Source of the DNA: UBA2357 sp041916775
Lineage (GTDB): Bacteria > Pseudomonadota > Gammaproteobacteria > Burkholderiales > Rhodocyclaceae
Length of the DNA: 64,000 nt
NCBI GenBank assembly: GCA_041916775.1
Contig: JAYRYZ010000024.1
Span: 1-64,000 of the forward strand
Direction of reading: 5' to 3'
In this document: in pieces, positions 8,260 through 15,994 of the stretch
Layout of the letters: every line of letters begins with the position of its first letter
Position numbering within the stretch: position 1 is the stretch's first letter
Made by a program: the position numbers and the translations under genes
Notes under the pieces: model-generated
Told to the model about the DNA's origin: nothing
Seen by the model: only the letters and a program-made list of their open reading frames with translations
Database searches by the model: none

Positions 8260-9589
8260 CACCATTGCCGCGATCGCGACCGCACCCGGTCGCGGCGGCA
8301 TCGGCGTCGTCCGTGTTTCCGGATACGCGCTCGGCGACTTCGCCAGGCGCCTCACCGGCAAGACTCCCGAACCCCGCACAGCGGGGTTTGTGCGTTTCAG
8401 GGACGGTAACGAACGGGTCATCGATGCAGGCATTCTGCTGTACTTCGTCGCGCCGCAATCATTCACCGGCGAGGACGTACTCGAACTCCAGGGCCATGGC
8501 GGGCCGGTGGTGTTGCGCTTGCTGCTCGAACGCTGTGTGGAGCTCGGCGCGCGACTCGCCCAGCCAGGCGAGTTCTCGCAACGCGCCTTCCTCAACGGCA
8601 AACTCGACCTGGCCCAGGCAGAGGCGATTGCCGACCTGATCGAGGCCGAATCCGCCGCTGCGGCACGCTCGGCGATGCGCTCCTTGTCCGGTGCGTTCTC
8701 GCGCGAAGTCCATGCGCTGGCAGATGGGCTGGTGGACCTTCGCATGCTGGTGGAGGCGACGCTGGACTTTCCCGAGGAGGAGATTGACTTCCTCGAGAAC
8801 GCACAGGCCTTCGCACGCATGCAATCCCTTCAGCAATCGCTCGAGGCCATGCTGGACCGCGCCGGGCAGGGCGCCCTGCTGCGCAACGGCATGAGCGTGG
8901 TGCTGGTGGGCCAGCCGAACGTGGGCAAATCCAGCTTGCTCAACGCGCTCGCGGGCGACGATCGCGCAATCGTCACCGAGATCGCCGGCACCACACGCGA
9001 TGCGCTGCGCGAGACGATCACGCTCGAAGGCGTGCCGGTGCACGTCATCGATACGGCCGGTCTGCGCGACACCGACGACGTGGTCGAGCGGATCGGCGTG
9101 GAGCGCAGCTGGAAGGAGATCGAGCGCGCTGACGTCATCGTGCGCCTCGTGGATGCGCGCTCGGGCGTCGACGACGCCGACCGCGCGATCGACGCGCGCC
9201 TGCCGGCCGGCATTCCACGCCTGACCGTGATCAACAAGATCGACCTGTGCGGCGAACAGGTGGCTTCGTTGGCTCAGGAGGCATCGGGCACCGAGCTGCG
9301 CGTGGCGATCCGGCATGGCTGGGGGCTGGAGCTCATTCGCGCCGAGCTCCTGCGCGTGGTTGGATGGCATGCTCACGACGAGTCGGTACCGCTCGCGCGC
9401 GAACGCCATCTCGTTGCGCTGCGCGCTGCCCTCGATCACCTGGGCGCGGCCATCCGTAGTACCCGCGCACTGGAGCTGATGGCGGAAGAGCTGCGTCTTG
9501 CGCATGAGTGCCTGCAAGAGATCACCGGCGAGTTCTCCTCGGATGATCTGTTGGGGGTGATCTTTTCCCGCTTCTGCATTGGAAAGTAG
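8234..9589 (+). CDS. mnmE: tRNA uridine-5-carboxymethylaminomethyl modification GTPase MnmE
   Basis: With MnmG, this GTPase builds the (carboxymethyl)aminomethyl group on U34 of several tRNAs. The 451-residue protein has the formyl-THF-binding N-domain (GRGGIGVVRVSG), a helical domain and an inserted Ras-like G domain. The latter has P-loop GQPNVGKSS near residue 226, DTAGLRD and NKID. The C-terminus FCIGK carries the catalytic Cys. The GTG at 8234 lies inside the yidC 3' end and puts the usual PDTIAAIATAPGR at the right place. MnmG is not in the window. Confidence 0.96.
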   Translation: MERRQRKPDTIAAIATAPGRGGIGVVRVSGYALGDFARRLTGKTPEPRTAGFVRFRDGNERVIDAGILLYFVAPQSFTGEDVLELQGHGGPVVLRLLLERCVELGARLAQPGEFSQRAFLNGKLDLAQAEAIADLIEAESAAAARSAMRSLSGAFSREVHALADGLVDLRMLVEATLDFPEEEIDFLENAQAFARMQSLQQSLEAMLDRAGQGALLRNGMSVVLVGQPNVGKSSLLNALAGDDRAIVTEIAGTTRDALRETITLEGVPVHVIDTAGLRDTDDVVERIGVERSWKEIERADVIVRLVDARSGVDDADRAIDARLPAGIPRLTVINKIDLCGEQVASLAQEASGTELRVAIRHGWGLELIRAELLRVVGWHAHDESVPLARERHLVALRAALDHLGAAIRSTRALELMAEELRLAHECLQEITGEFSSDDLLGVIFSRFCIGK

Positions 9590-9618
9590 CGCCCAACCAG
9601 ACCCGTCGCGCCGGCGCA

Positions 9619-9634
9619 TGTTTCACGTGGAACA
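9619..9634. promoter_or_regulatory. parS centromere site 1 (one mismatch)
   Basis: TGTTTCACGTGGAACA matches the 16-bp ParB palindrome TGTTTCACGTGAAACA at 15 positions. It lies between mnmE and the TauE-type gene, about 4 kb from the dnaA-rpmH gap, where chromosomal parS sites are expected. Confidence 0.88.
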
Positions 9635-9678
9635 CAGCCGAGCGGGCAGAGCGCTGCACATCCCTCTGGCGAACAACA

Positions 9679-10458
9679 ATGACAGAACTTGACCTCCCGG
9701 CGCTGTACCTGATGCTTGGCCTCGCCGCATTCATGGCAGGCTATGTCGATGCCGTCGTCGGTGGTGGTGGGCTGATTCAGGTGCCCGCGCTGATGACACT
9801 ATTGCCAAGCACACCGCTCGCCACCCTGTTCGGCACCAACAAGATCGCAAGCATCGTCGGTACCGCAAGCGCTGCAATCCAATATGGGCGGCGGGTTAGG
9901 ATTCCCTGGCGTCTGGCCTTGCCCGGCGCCACCGCCGCCCTGACCGGCTCATGGTTCGGGGCGAAGGCCGTCAGCCACTTCTCGCCCGAGCTCCTGCGCC
10001 CCATCGTACTCGTGCTGCTCATCGCGGTCGCGATCTACACCTTCGTGCGCAAGGACCTCGGCACCACCCAACGCGAATCGACCACCCCCAAGCGCGACCT
10101 CGCCCTCATTCTTGCAATCGGGGCAGGCATCGGCTTTTACGACGGCTTCTTCGGGCCCGGCACCGGCAGCTTCTTCATCTTCCTGCTGGTGCGCTTCCTG
10201 TCACTGGACTTTCTTCACGCCTCGGCGACCGCGAAGATTCTGAACGTATCAACCAACATTGCCGCAATTGCCTACTTCTCGATCAATGTCGAGATCCTCT
10301 GGATCGCTGGTGCCATCATGGCTGCATGCAATCTGAGCGGCGCCCTGGTGGGCTCGCACATGGCCATACGTCGCGGCCCGGGTTTCGTCCGGCGTCTGTT
10401 CCTTGTCGTCGTGTGCGTGCTCATCGTGAAAATGGGACTCGACCTTTTCAACACCTGA
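9679..10458 (+). CDS. TauE/SafE-family permease (TSUP)
   Basis: Integral membrane protein of the sulfite-exporter/TSUP family. Members export or import small sulfur-containing or organic anions; the substrate here is unknown. The 259 residues show about eight hydrophobic segments in two halves with the family's glycine-rich starts: GYVDAVVGGGGLIQVPAL near the N-terminus and GFYDGFFGPGTGSFFIFL in the second half. It stands alone between two parS sites and is not part of an obvious operon. An ATG at 9679 follows a weak ribosome site. Confidence 0.85.
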   Translation: MTELDLPALYLMLGLAAFMAGYVDAVVGGGGLIQVPALMTLLPSTPLATLFGTNKIASIVGTASAAIQYGRRVRIPWRLALPGATAALTGSWFGAKAVSHFSPELLRPIVLVLLIAVAIYTFVRKDLGTTQRESTTPKRDLALILAIGAGIGFYDGFFGPGTGSFFIFLLVRFLSLDFLHASATAKILNVSTNIAAIAYFSINVEILWIAGAIMAACNLSGALVGSHMAIRRGPGFVRRLFLVVVCVLIVKMGLDLFNT

Positions 10459-10477
10459 AGCGCCCCGGTCGCTGCCG

Positions 10478-10493
10478 TGTTTCACGTGAAACA
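10478..10493. promoter_or_regulatory. parS centromere site 2 (perfect)
   Basis: TGTTTCACGTGAAACA is a full match to the ParB palindrome. It lies 859 bp from site 1, on the other side of the TauE-type gene. parA and parB are outside the window. Confidence 0.95.
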
Positions 10494-10604
10494 CACAACC
10501 ACCACGCAATCACCTTCAACGGATCGATAGAACCGAGATTTGAGTTGTCCAAGCACATGCCCACTCACGAAAAACGACCACACCATTCTGCCACCAGGCA
10601 CTCC

Positions 10605-11909
10605 ATGCCGAGACAGTCACACCGCCCCGCGCCACTCGCTGTCGACAGCCTCGGCTATGCATTGATGGCCGCGGCAGATCTGGTCGCAGCGGTCATGCAG
10701 GGCCGTAGCCTCGCCGATCTGTTCGAACAGCGCGCCCGCCAATCCCAATGGCCGGATGCAGTGCGAGGCGCAGTGAGGGATCTCAGCGCGGGCTGCCTGC
10801 GCGACTACGGCAAGGGTGAATTCATCCTATCGAATCTGCTCCACAAGCCACTCCCCATCGATGTCCACGCCGTGCTGCTGGTGTCACTGCATCGACTGTC
10901 GATACGGCCGGAACACGCGCATACGATCGTCGATCAGGCAGTCGAGGCCAGCGCCCGCCACGCACCTGGCCTGCGCGGCGTTGCCAATGGCGTCCTGCGC
11001 AACGCGATACGGCAACACGACGCACTGCAGGCGCGCATCGCAGGGGATGCCGCGCTCCGACACGCGCACCCACGCTGGTGGGTGGAGCGCTTGGCCGATC
11101 AGTATCCGGATCAATGGGAAACAATCCTCGACCAGTCCAACCAACGCGCGCCGATGTCATTGCGCGTGAATGTGCGCCATCCCGGTGCGAAGACACTACG
11201 CACAAACCTGTCCGCAGTCGGCATGCACGCCCGGGAGCATGGCGGCGGCGCGCTCGTTCTGGAGAAGCCCGTCGCCGTGAGTGCCTTGCCCGGGTTTGCC
11301 GAAGGTTTGCTGTCGGTGCAGGACGCCGGCGCACAGTGGGCCGCGCAATGGCTGGACTTGCATGCAGGGCAGCGGGTCCTGGATGCCTGTGCCGCGCCCG
11401 GCGGGAAGGCCTGCCACATCCTCGAGCTTGCCGACGTCGAGCTCTTCGCAATCGAGCACGACCCAGGCAGGGTAGGGCGCATCCGCGACAACCTCGCGCG
11501 TCTGAGGCTCACGGCATCCGTCGTACAAGGCGATGCCGCGCACCCGGACGACTGGTGGGACGGCCGCCACTTCGACCGCATCCTCGCTGATGTGCCGTGC
11601 TCCGCGTCGGGAGTGGTGCGCCGTCATCCCGACATCAAGTGGCTGCGCCGCCCCGAGGACATCACACGCTTCGCCGATCAGCAGCGTCGCATCATCGATG
11701 CACTGTGGCCCTTGCTCGCACCAGGTGGCAAACTCCTCTACGTCACCTGCTCGATCTTTGCCGAGGAGAACGGTGCGCAGATCGAAGCCTTCTGCGCCCG
11801 TCACGCCGATGCCATCCGCGTGACGATTGATGGCAAACTGGAGCAACAACTGTTGCCGACCCCGGACCATGATGGTTTCTTTTACGCGCTCCTGCAGAAG
11901 CGGGCTTGA
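10605..11909 (+). CDS. rsmB: 16S rRNA m5C967 methyltransferase RsmB
   Basis: SAM-dependent enzyme that methylates C967 of 16S rRNA. The 434-residue form has an N-terminal NusB-like helical domain (about residues 10-140) and a Rossmann methyltransferase domain with the SAM motif ACAAPGGKACHIL. Two active-site cysteines are visible in DVPCSASGVVRRHPD and YVTCSIFAEEN. ATG 10605 follows an AGG-containing spacer; ATG 10557 would add 16 residues. The gene overlaps the next one by about 40 bp. It leads the rsmB-DUF4390-ntrY-ntrX block seen in betaproteobacteria. Confidence 0.94.
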   Translation: MPRQSHRPAPLAVDSLGYALMAAADLVAAVMQGRSLADLFEQRARQSQWPDAVRGAVRDLSAGCLRDYGKGEFILSNLLHKPLPIDVHAVLLVSLHRLSIRPEHAHTIVDQAVEASARHAPGLRGVANGVLRNAIRQHDALQARIAGDAALRHAHPRWWVERLADQYPDQWETILDQSNQRAPMSLRVNVRHPGAKTLRTNLSAVGMHAREHGGGALVLEKPVAVSALPGFAEGLLSVQDAGAQWAAQWLDLHAGQRVLDACAAPGGKACHILELADVELFAIEHDPGRVGRIRDNLARLRLTASVVQGDAAHPDDWWDGRHFDRILADVPCSASGVVRRHPDIKWLRRPEDITRFADQQRRIIDALWPLLAPGGKLLYVTCSIFAEENGAQIEAFCARHADAIRVTIDGKLEQQLLPTPDHDGFFYALLQKRA

Positions 11910-12462
11910 CGCCCTCCTTGCAGCACTGATGCTGATCGCCGTGCTGATGGTGGCGCCGCTGCATGCCGCCGAACCCGAGATCCGCTATGCCGAGATCGTC
12001 CTGCGCGAGGACGGCTACGTCGTGAATGCCGACATACAGCTCGAACTCAATCCCCGCCTCGTCGAGGCCGTCAATCGTGGCGTCGCGCTGCACTTCGCGG
12101 CCGAGTTCAGCATTGGCCAACCGCGCTGGTATTGGCTGGATGAGAGCATCGCCGAGCGCCGACTGGAGTACAGACTCTCGTATCACCCGATCACGCGCAG
12201 CTACCGCCTCAGCATCGGCAATCTTCACCGCAGCTTCGACACCATCGACGAAGCGGTTCGCTCGATGCTGCGCATCCGCCACTGGCAGATCGTGCCCACC
12301 GAGCGCTTGCAAGCAGGGGTATCGTACAACGCCGCCTTGCGCTTTCTCCACGACACCAGCCTGCTGCCCAAGCCCTTCCAGGTCACCGCCATCGGTAGCC
12401 GCGATTGGAACCTGGCGACCGACTGGACACGCTGGACCTTCCTCGCCGGCGAGATCCGATGA
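11869..12462 (+). CDS. DUF4390 family secreted protein
   Basis: Protein of unknown function found between rsmB and ntrY in betaproteobacteria. The 197-residue product has a signal-like hydrophobic segment (LDALLAALMLIAVLMVAPL) ending at an AEP cleavage-type site, then a beta-rich domain with EIRYAEIVLREDGYVVNAD and paired Trp/Tyr motifs. ATG codons at 11869 and 11872 are equally possible. It overlaps rsmB upstream and shares ATGA with ntrY downstream. This coupling suggests a periplasmic partner or modulator of the sensor kinase, but that is inference. Confidence 0.8.
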   Translation: MMVSFTRSCRSGLDALLAALMLIAVLMVAPLHAAEPEIRYAEIVLREDGYVVNADIQLELNPRLVEAVNRGVALHFAAEFSIGQPRWYWLDESIAERRLEYRLSYHPITRSYRLSIGNLHRSFDTIDEAVRSMLRIRHWQIVPTERLQAGVSYNAALRFLHDTSLLPKPFQVTAIGSRDWNLATDWTRWTFLAGEIR

Positions 12463-14573
12463 AACGCGTCACGCTCATCGTCATCGCCGCGCTGGTCGGC
12501 ATCTCGCTGTTCCTGCTGACTTCTGCCAGCGCCAATACCGATCTCTTCGCCGGTGCCTATCCATACCTGCTTGCCCTCAACGGTGCGGTTGCGGTCGCAC
12601 TGACCGCGCTGGTCGCGGTACAACTGCGCGGCCTGTGGCGGGAGTACCGGGCAGGGCAATTTGGCTCGCGCCTCAAGTTCCGCCTGATGCTGATGTTCGG
12701 CCTGCTCGCGATCCTGCCAGGCGCATTGGTGTATGCGGTATCGCTGCAGTTCGTTGTGCGCAGCATCGACTCCTGGTTCGACGTGCGCGTAGACCGCGCC
12801 TTGGAAGGTGGTATCGCGCTCGGCCAGAACGCGCTCGACTATCTCGTCACCCAGGTCGGCGATCGCGCACGCGAGATGGCGCTGGAGCTCGGTGATGTGC
12901 CGGTGGTGTCCCCCAGCCAACTCAACCGCCTGCGCGAGCAGGCAGGTGTGGAGACGGCCACGGTGTTGTCTCCCAACGGCAAGGTCCTCGCCGCAGTGAC
13001 GGCCGGCGTCACCGATCTGCTGCCCGACCTGCCCACCCAGGCGCAAATGCGCGAGGCCCGCCAGACCCAGTATTACCGCATCGTGGATCTGAACTCGGGC
13101 GGTGGTCTGCAGATCCGTGTCGTCGTGCCGGTCACCTCGCGCGCGCTGATGGTCGAGCCGTCCTACCTGCAGCTCACCCAGGCCGTTCCCGAGACCTTTG
13201 CGCGTCATGTCGAGGCGGTACAGGAGGCACATCGCGAATATCAACAGCTCGTGCTCGGCCGCAAGGGCCTCAGCCGTATCTACACCCTGACACTGACGCT
13301 GACCCTGTTGCTCGCGCTCCTGTCCGCAGTGGCGGTCGCCTTCGTGCTCGCGCGCAAGCTCGCCCGTCCGCTGCTGATCCTCGCAGAGGGGACCCAGGCG
13401 GTGGCGCGCGGCGACTTCACCCCGCGCGAAGCCTTGCCCTCGCGTGACGAACTCGGCGTGTTGCTGTTGTCGTTCAACCAGATGACCCGCCAGCTGGAGG
13501 ACGCACGCGAGCAAGCCGAGCGCCACCGCAGCGAGGTCGAGACCAACCGCGCTTACCTCGAGAGCGTCCTCGCGCACCTGTCGACAGGCGTGCTCGCCTT
13601 CGACGCAGAGGGCTATCTGCGTGCCGCCAACCGCGGAGCGATCGACATCCTGCAGGACGCGCTGGAAGGCTACGAGGACTTCCCGCTCGCTCAATGGCCC
13701 AGCCACACCACCTTCCGCGATGCGCTGCTGAAGGGCTTCGCCGAACACGAAGGCGACTGGCACGAGCAGTTCGAGATCGGCCACCACGACCGCGCCCCGC
13801 AGACTCTGCTGATCCACGGCGCACGCCTGCCGCAAGGCTCCGGCGGCGGCATGGTGGTGGTGTTCGACGACATCTCCCGCCTGGTGATGGCGCAACGCAC
13901 CGCAGCGTGGGCCGAAGTTGCGCGGCGACTCGCGCACGAGATCAAGAACCCACTCACGCCCATCCAGCTCTCGGCCGAACGCCTCGCCTACAAGCTGTGC
14001 GACAGGCTCGACGCCGAGGGATGTGCGATTCTCGAGCGCTCGACCCGCACCATCGTGAACCAGGTGGAGGCGATGAAGAACCTGGTCAACGCCTTCCGCG
14101 ACTACGCCAAGCTCCCCAGCCCCACGCTCGGCAAGCTCTCGATCAACGAACTGATCCGCGAGATCCTGACCCTGTACGAAAGCTCTCCGCTCGCCGCGCG
14201 TGTCGAGCTTGGTGAAGATGTGCCGATGGTGCTCGGGGATGCGGCACAGATCAGACAGATCATTCATAATCTGCTGCAGAACGCCGAGGACGCGCTCGCC
14301 GGACGTGACGACGGGGAGATCACACTGGTGACGCGACGCGATGGCGACCGTGTGCTGCTCACCGTCAGCGACAACGGCCCCGGCTTTCCACCCGAATTGC
14401 TTGCGCGCGCCTTCGAGCCCTACTTCACGACCAAGAGCCGTGGCAGCGGGCTGGGCCTCGCAATCGTGAAAAAAATCATCGATGAACACGGCGGCGAAGT
14501 GCGGCTGTTGAATCGCGACACCGGAGGCGCCGAGATCCGCATACGCTTGCGTATCGCGTCTTCCGACCAATGA
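12459..14573 (+). CDS. ntrY: NtrY-like membrane sensor histidine kinase
   Basis: Membrane-bound histidine kinase of the NtrY type. The 704 residues show four membrane segments (about 5-22, 33-55, 77-98 and 275-298). The last two bracket a periplasmic sensor region. A HAMP linker, a PAS domain (about 360-460), the phosphoacceptor LAHEIKNPLTP, and the ATPase boxes NLLQNAEDAL, DNGPGF and GSGLGLAIVKK follow. All catalytic motifs look intact. The start overlaps the DUF4390 stop (ATGA). It ends 9 bp before the ntrX-like partner. The signal is unknown; the name reflects family membership rather than a proven nitrogen role. Confidence 0.9.
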   Translation: MKRVTLIVIAALVGISLFLLTSASANTDLFAGAYPYLLALNGAVAVALTALVAVQLRGLWREYRAGQFGSRLKFRLMLMFGLLAILPGALVYAVSLQFVVRSIDSWFDVRVDRALEGGIALGQNALDYLVTQVGDRAREMALELGDVPVVSPSQLNRLREQAGVETATVLSPNGKVLAAVTAGVTDLLPDLPTQAQMREARQTQYYRIVDLNSGGGLQIRVVVPVTSRALMVEPSYLQLTQAVPETFARHVEAVQEAHREYQQLVLGRKGLSRIYTLTLTLTLLLALLSAVAVAFVLARKLARPLLILAEGTQAVARGDFTPREALPSRDELGVLLLSFNQMTRQLEDAREQAERHRSEVETNRAYLESVLAHLSTGVLAFDAEGYLRAANRGAIDILQDALEGYEDFPLAQWPSHTTFRDALLKGFAEHEGDWHEQFEIGHHDRAPQTLLIHGARLPQGSGGGMVVVFDDISRLVMAQRTAAWAEVARRLAHEIKNPLTPIQLSAERLAYKLCDRLDAEGCAILERSTRTIVNQVEAMKNLVNAFRDYAKLPSPTLGKLSINELIREILTLYESSPLAARVELGEDVPMVLGDAAQIRQIIHNLLQNAEDALAGRDDGEITLVTRRDGDRVLLTVSDNGPGFPPELLARAFEPYFTTKSRGSGLGLAIVKKIIDEHGGEVRLLNRDTGGAEIRIRLRIASSDQ

Positions 14574-14582
14574 CTGGCAAAC

Positions 14583-15824
14583 ATGGCGAACATTCTTATC
14601 GTTGACGACGAAGTCGGGATCCGGGAACTCCTCTCCGAGATCCTGCGTGATGAAGGACACGACATCATTGTCGCGGAGAACGCGGCCGCGGCACGCGCCT
14701 CCCGCAACGCACGGCGGCCCGATCTGGTGCTGCTGGACATCTGGATGCCGGATACGGACGGCATCACGCTGCTCAAGGAGTGGTCCGCCAACGGCCAGCT
14801 CACGATGCCGGTGGTGATGATGTCCGGCCACGGCACCATCGACACCGCGGTCGAGGCCACCCGCATCGGCGCGATCGACTACCTCGAAAAGCCGATCGCG
14901 CTGCAAAAGCTGCTCTCCGCGGTCAAGCGCGGCCTGCAGCGCCCCACCGCACCGGGCGAACCCTCGCCGCTCACGCTCGCCGCATTCACCCGCTCCACAC
15001 CACTGCGCGACCTGCGTCGCCGGCTGCAGCAGATCGCCGAGAAGTCGCGCGTGCTGCTGTTGCGCGTCGGCAGCGGCAGCCTCGCCGAGCTCGCCGCGCG
15101 CAGTGTGCGCCCGGAGTCCGGCCCCTGGCTGGACCTGTCGACGATCACCCAGCCGCTCGACCTCAAGCAGTTGCAGTCCTGCCAGGGCGGCGTGCTGTTC
15201 GTGCCCGAGCTGCAGCGGCTGACGCGCACGCAGCAGAAGAACCTGGCATTTGCGCTGGAGCGGATAGACCGCTTCAACCAACACCTGGTCGCCGCCAGCG
15301 AACACCCGGCCGAATCGCTGCTGTCCGAGGGCTGGGACGAATCGCTGGTGACACGCCTGTTCGAGGTCAGCCTGGCGCCGCCCACCGTCGCCGACATCCA
15401 GGACGACGTCCCCGAGCTCGCCTCACAACTATTGCTGCACCTCGTCGAGGCGGCAGAAGTGCCGCGTCGGCGCCTGTCGTCGGCTGCGCTCAACGCCTTG
15501 CGCACGCAGGGCTGGCCAGGCGGCTTTGCCGAGTTGCGGGCGGCGGTGAAGTCCCTGGCGCTGGGCACGCTGGAGGAGGAGATCAGCCTCTCGGACGTGC
15601 GTCGCGTGCTGCCACCGCCGGTGGACAGCTGCTACAACATCTCGCTCGACCAGCCCCTGCGCGAAGCGCGCGAGGCCTTCGAGCGGCTCTACTTCGAACA
15701 TCACCTGCGGCTCGAAGGCAACAACATGACGCGCATCGCGGAAAAGTGCGGCCTGGAACGCACCCACCTTTACCGCAAGCTCAAGCAGCTTGGCCTGCAA
15801 GCGGGGCGACGCTCGGAGGAATGA
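14583..15824 (+). CDS. NtrX-like response regulator with degenerate AAA+ domain
   Basis: Response regulator paired with the upstream NtrY-like kinase. Residues 1-120 form a normal receiver domain with VDDE, the phospho-Asp in LLLDIWMPDTDG, and YLEKP. Residues 345-413 are a Fis-type DNA-binding domain (NNMTRIAEKCGLERTHLYRKL). The central region aligns in order with a sigma54 AAA+ domain but is decayed: LLRVGSGSLAEL replaces the Walker A loop without its lysine, FVPEL replaces the Walker B Asp-Glu, and no GAFTGA loop is visible. It should bind DNA but is unlikely to hydrolyse ATP or remodel sigma54 holoenzyme. At 413 residues it is shorter than typical NtrC proteins (about 470). Confidence 0.85.
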   Translation: MANILIVDDEVGIRELLSEILRDEGHDIIVAENAAAARASRNARRPDLVLLDIWMPDTDGITLLKEWSANGQLTMPVVMMSGHGTIDTAVEATRIGAIDYLEKPIALQKLLSAVKRGLQRPTAPGEPSPLTLAAFTRSTPLRDLRRRLQQIAEKSRVLLLRVGSGSLAELAARSVRPESGPWLDLSTITQPLDLKQLQSCQGGVLFVPELQRLTRTQQKNLAFALERIDRFNQHLVAASEHPAESLLSEGWDESLVTRLFEVSLAPPTVADIQDDVPELASQLLLHLVEAAEVPRRRLSSAALNALRTQGWPGGFAELRAAVKSLALGTLEEEISLSDVRRVLPPPVDSCYNISLDQPLREAREAFERLYFEHHLRLEGNNMTRIAEKCGLERTHLYRKLKQLGLQAGRRSEE

Positions 15825-15994
15825 GCCGGGCCCCACCCCCAGCTTGCCCGCAGCAGACGGGCGGGCGGGGTGGCGGAAAGCCGCTTGTTCACGTCAGCCC
15901 GCATGTCCCGGCAAGCGTTGTCGGCGTCGCAGCCACGACAGCAGGGCGGAGCAGGCGCCGCTAGGCTGCGCTCATCCCATCGAAGGTGTCCAGC

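Noticed and set aside
12225..15305. 1026-residue open frame antisense to ntrY and ntrX
   Set aside because: It overlaps well-supported kinase and regulator genes and has no recognisable motif.
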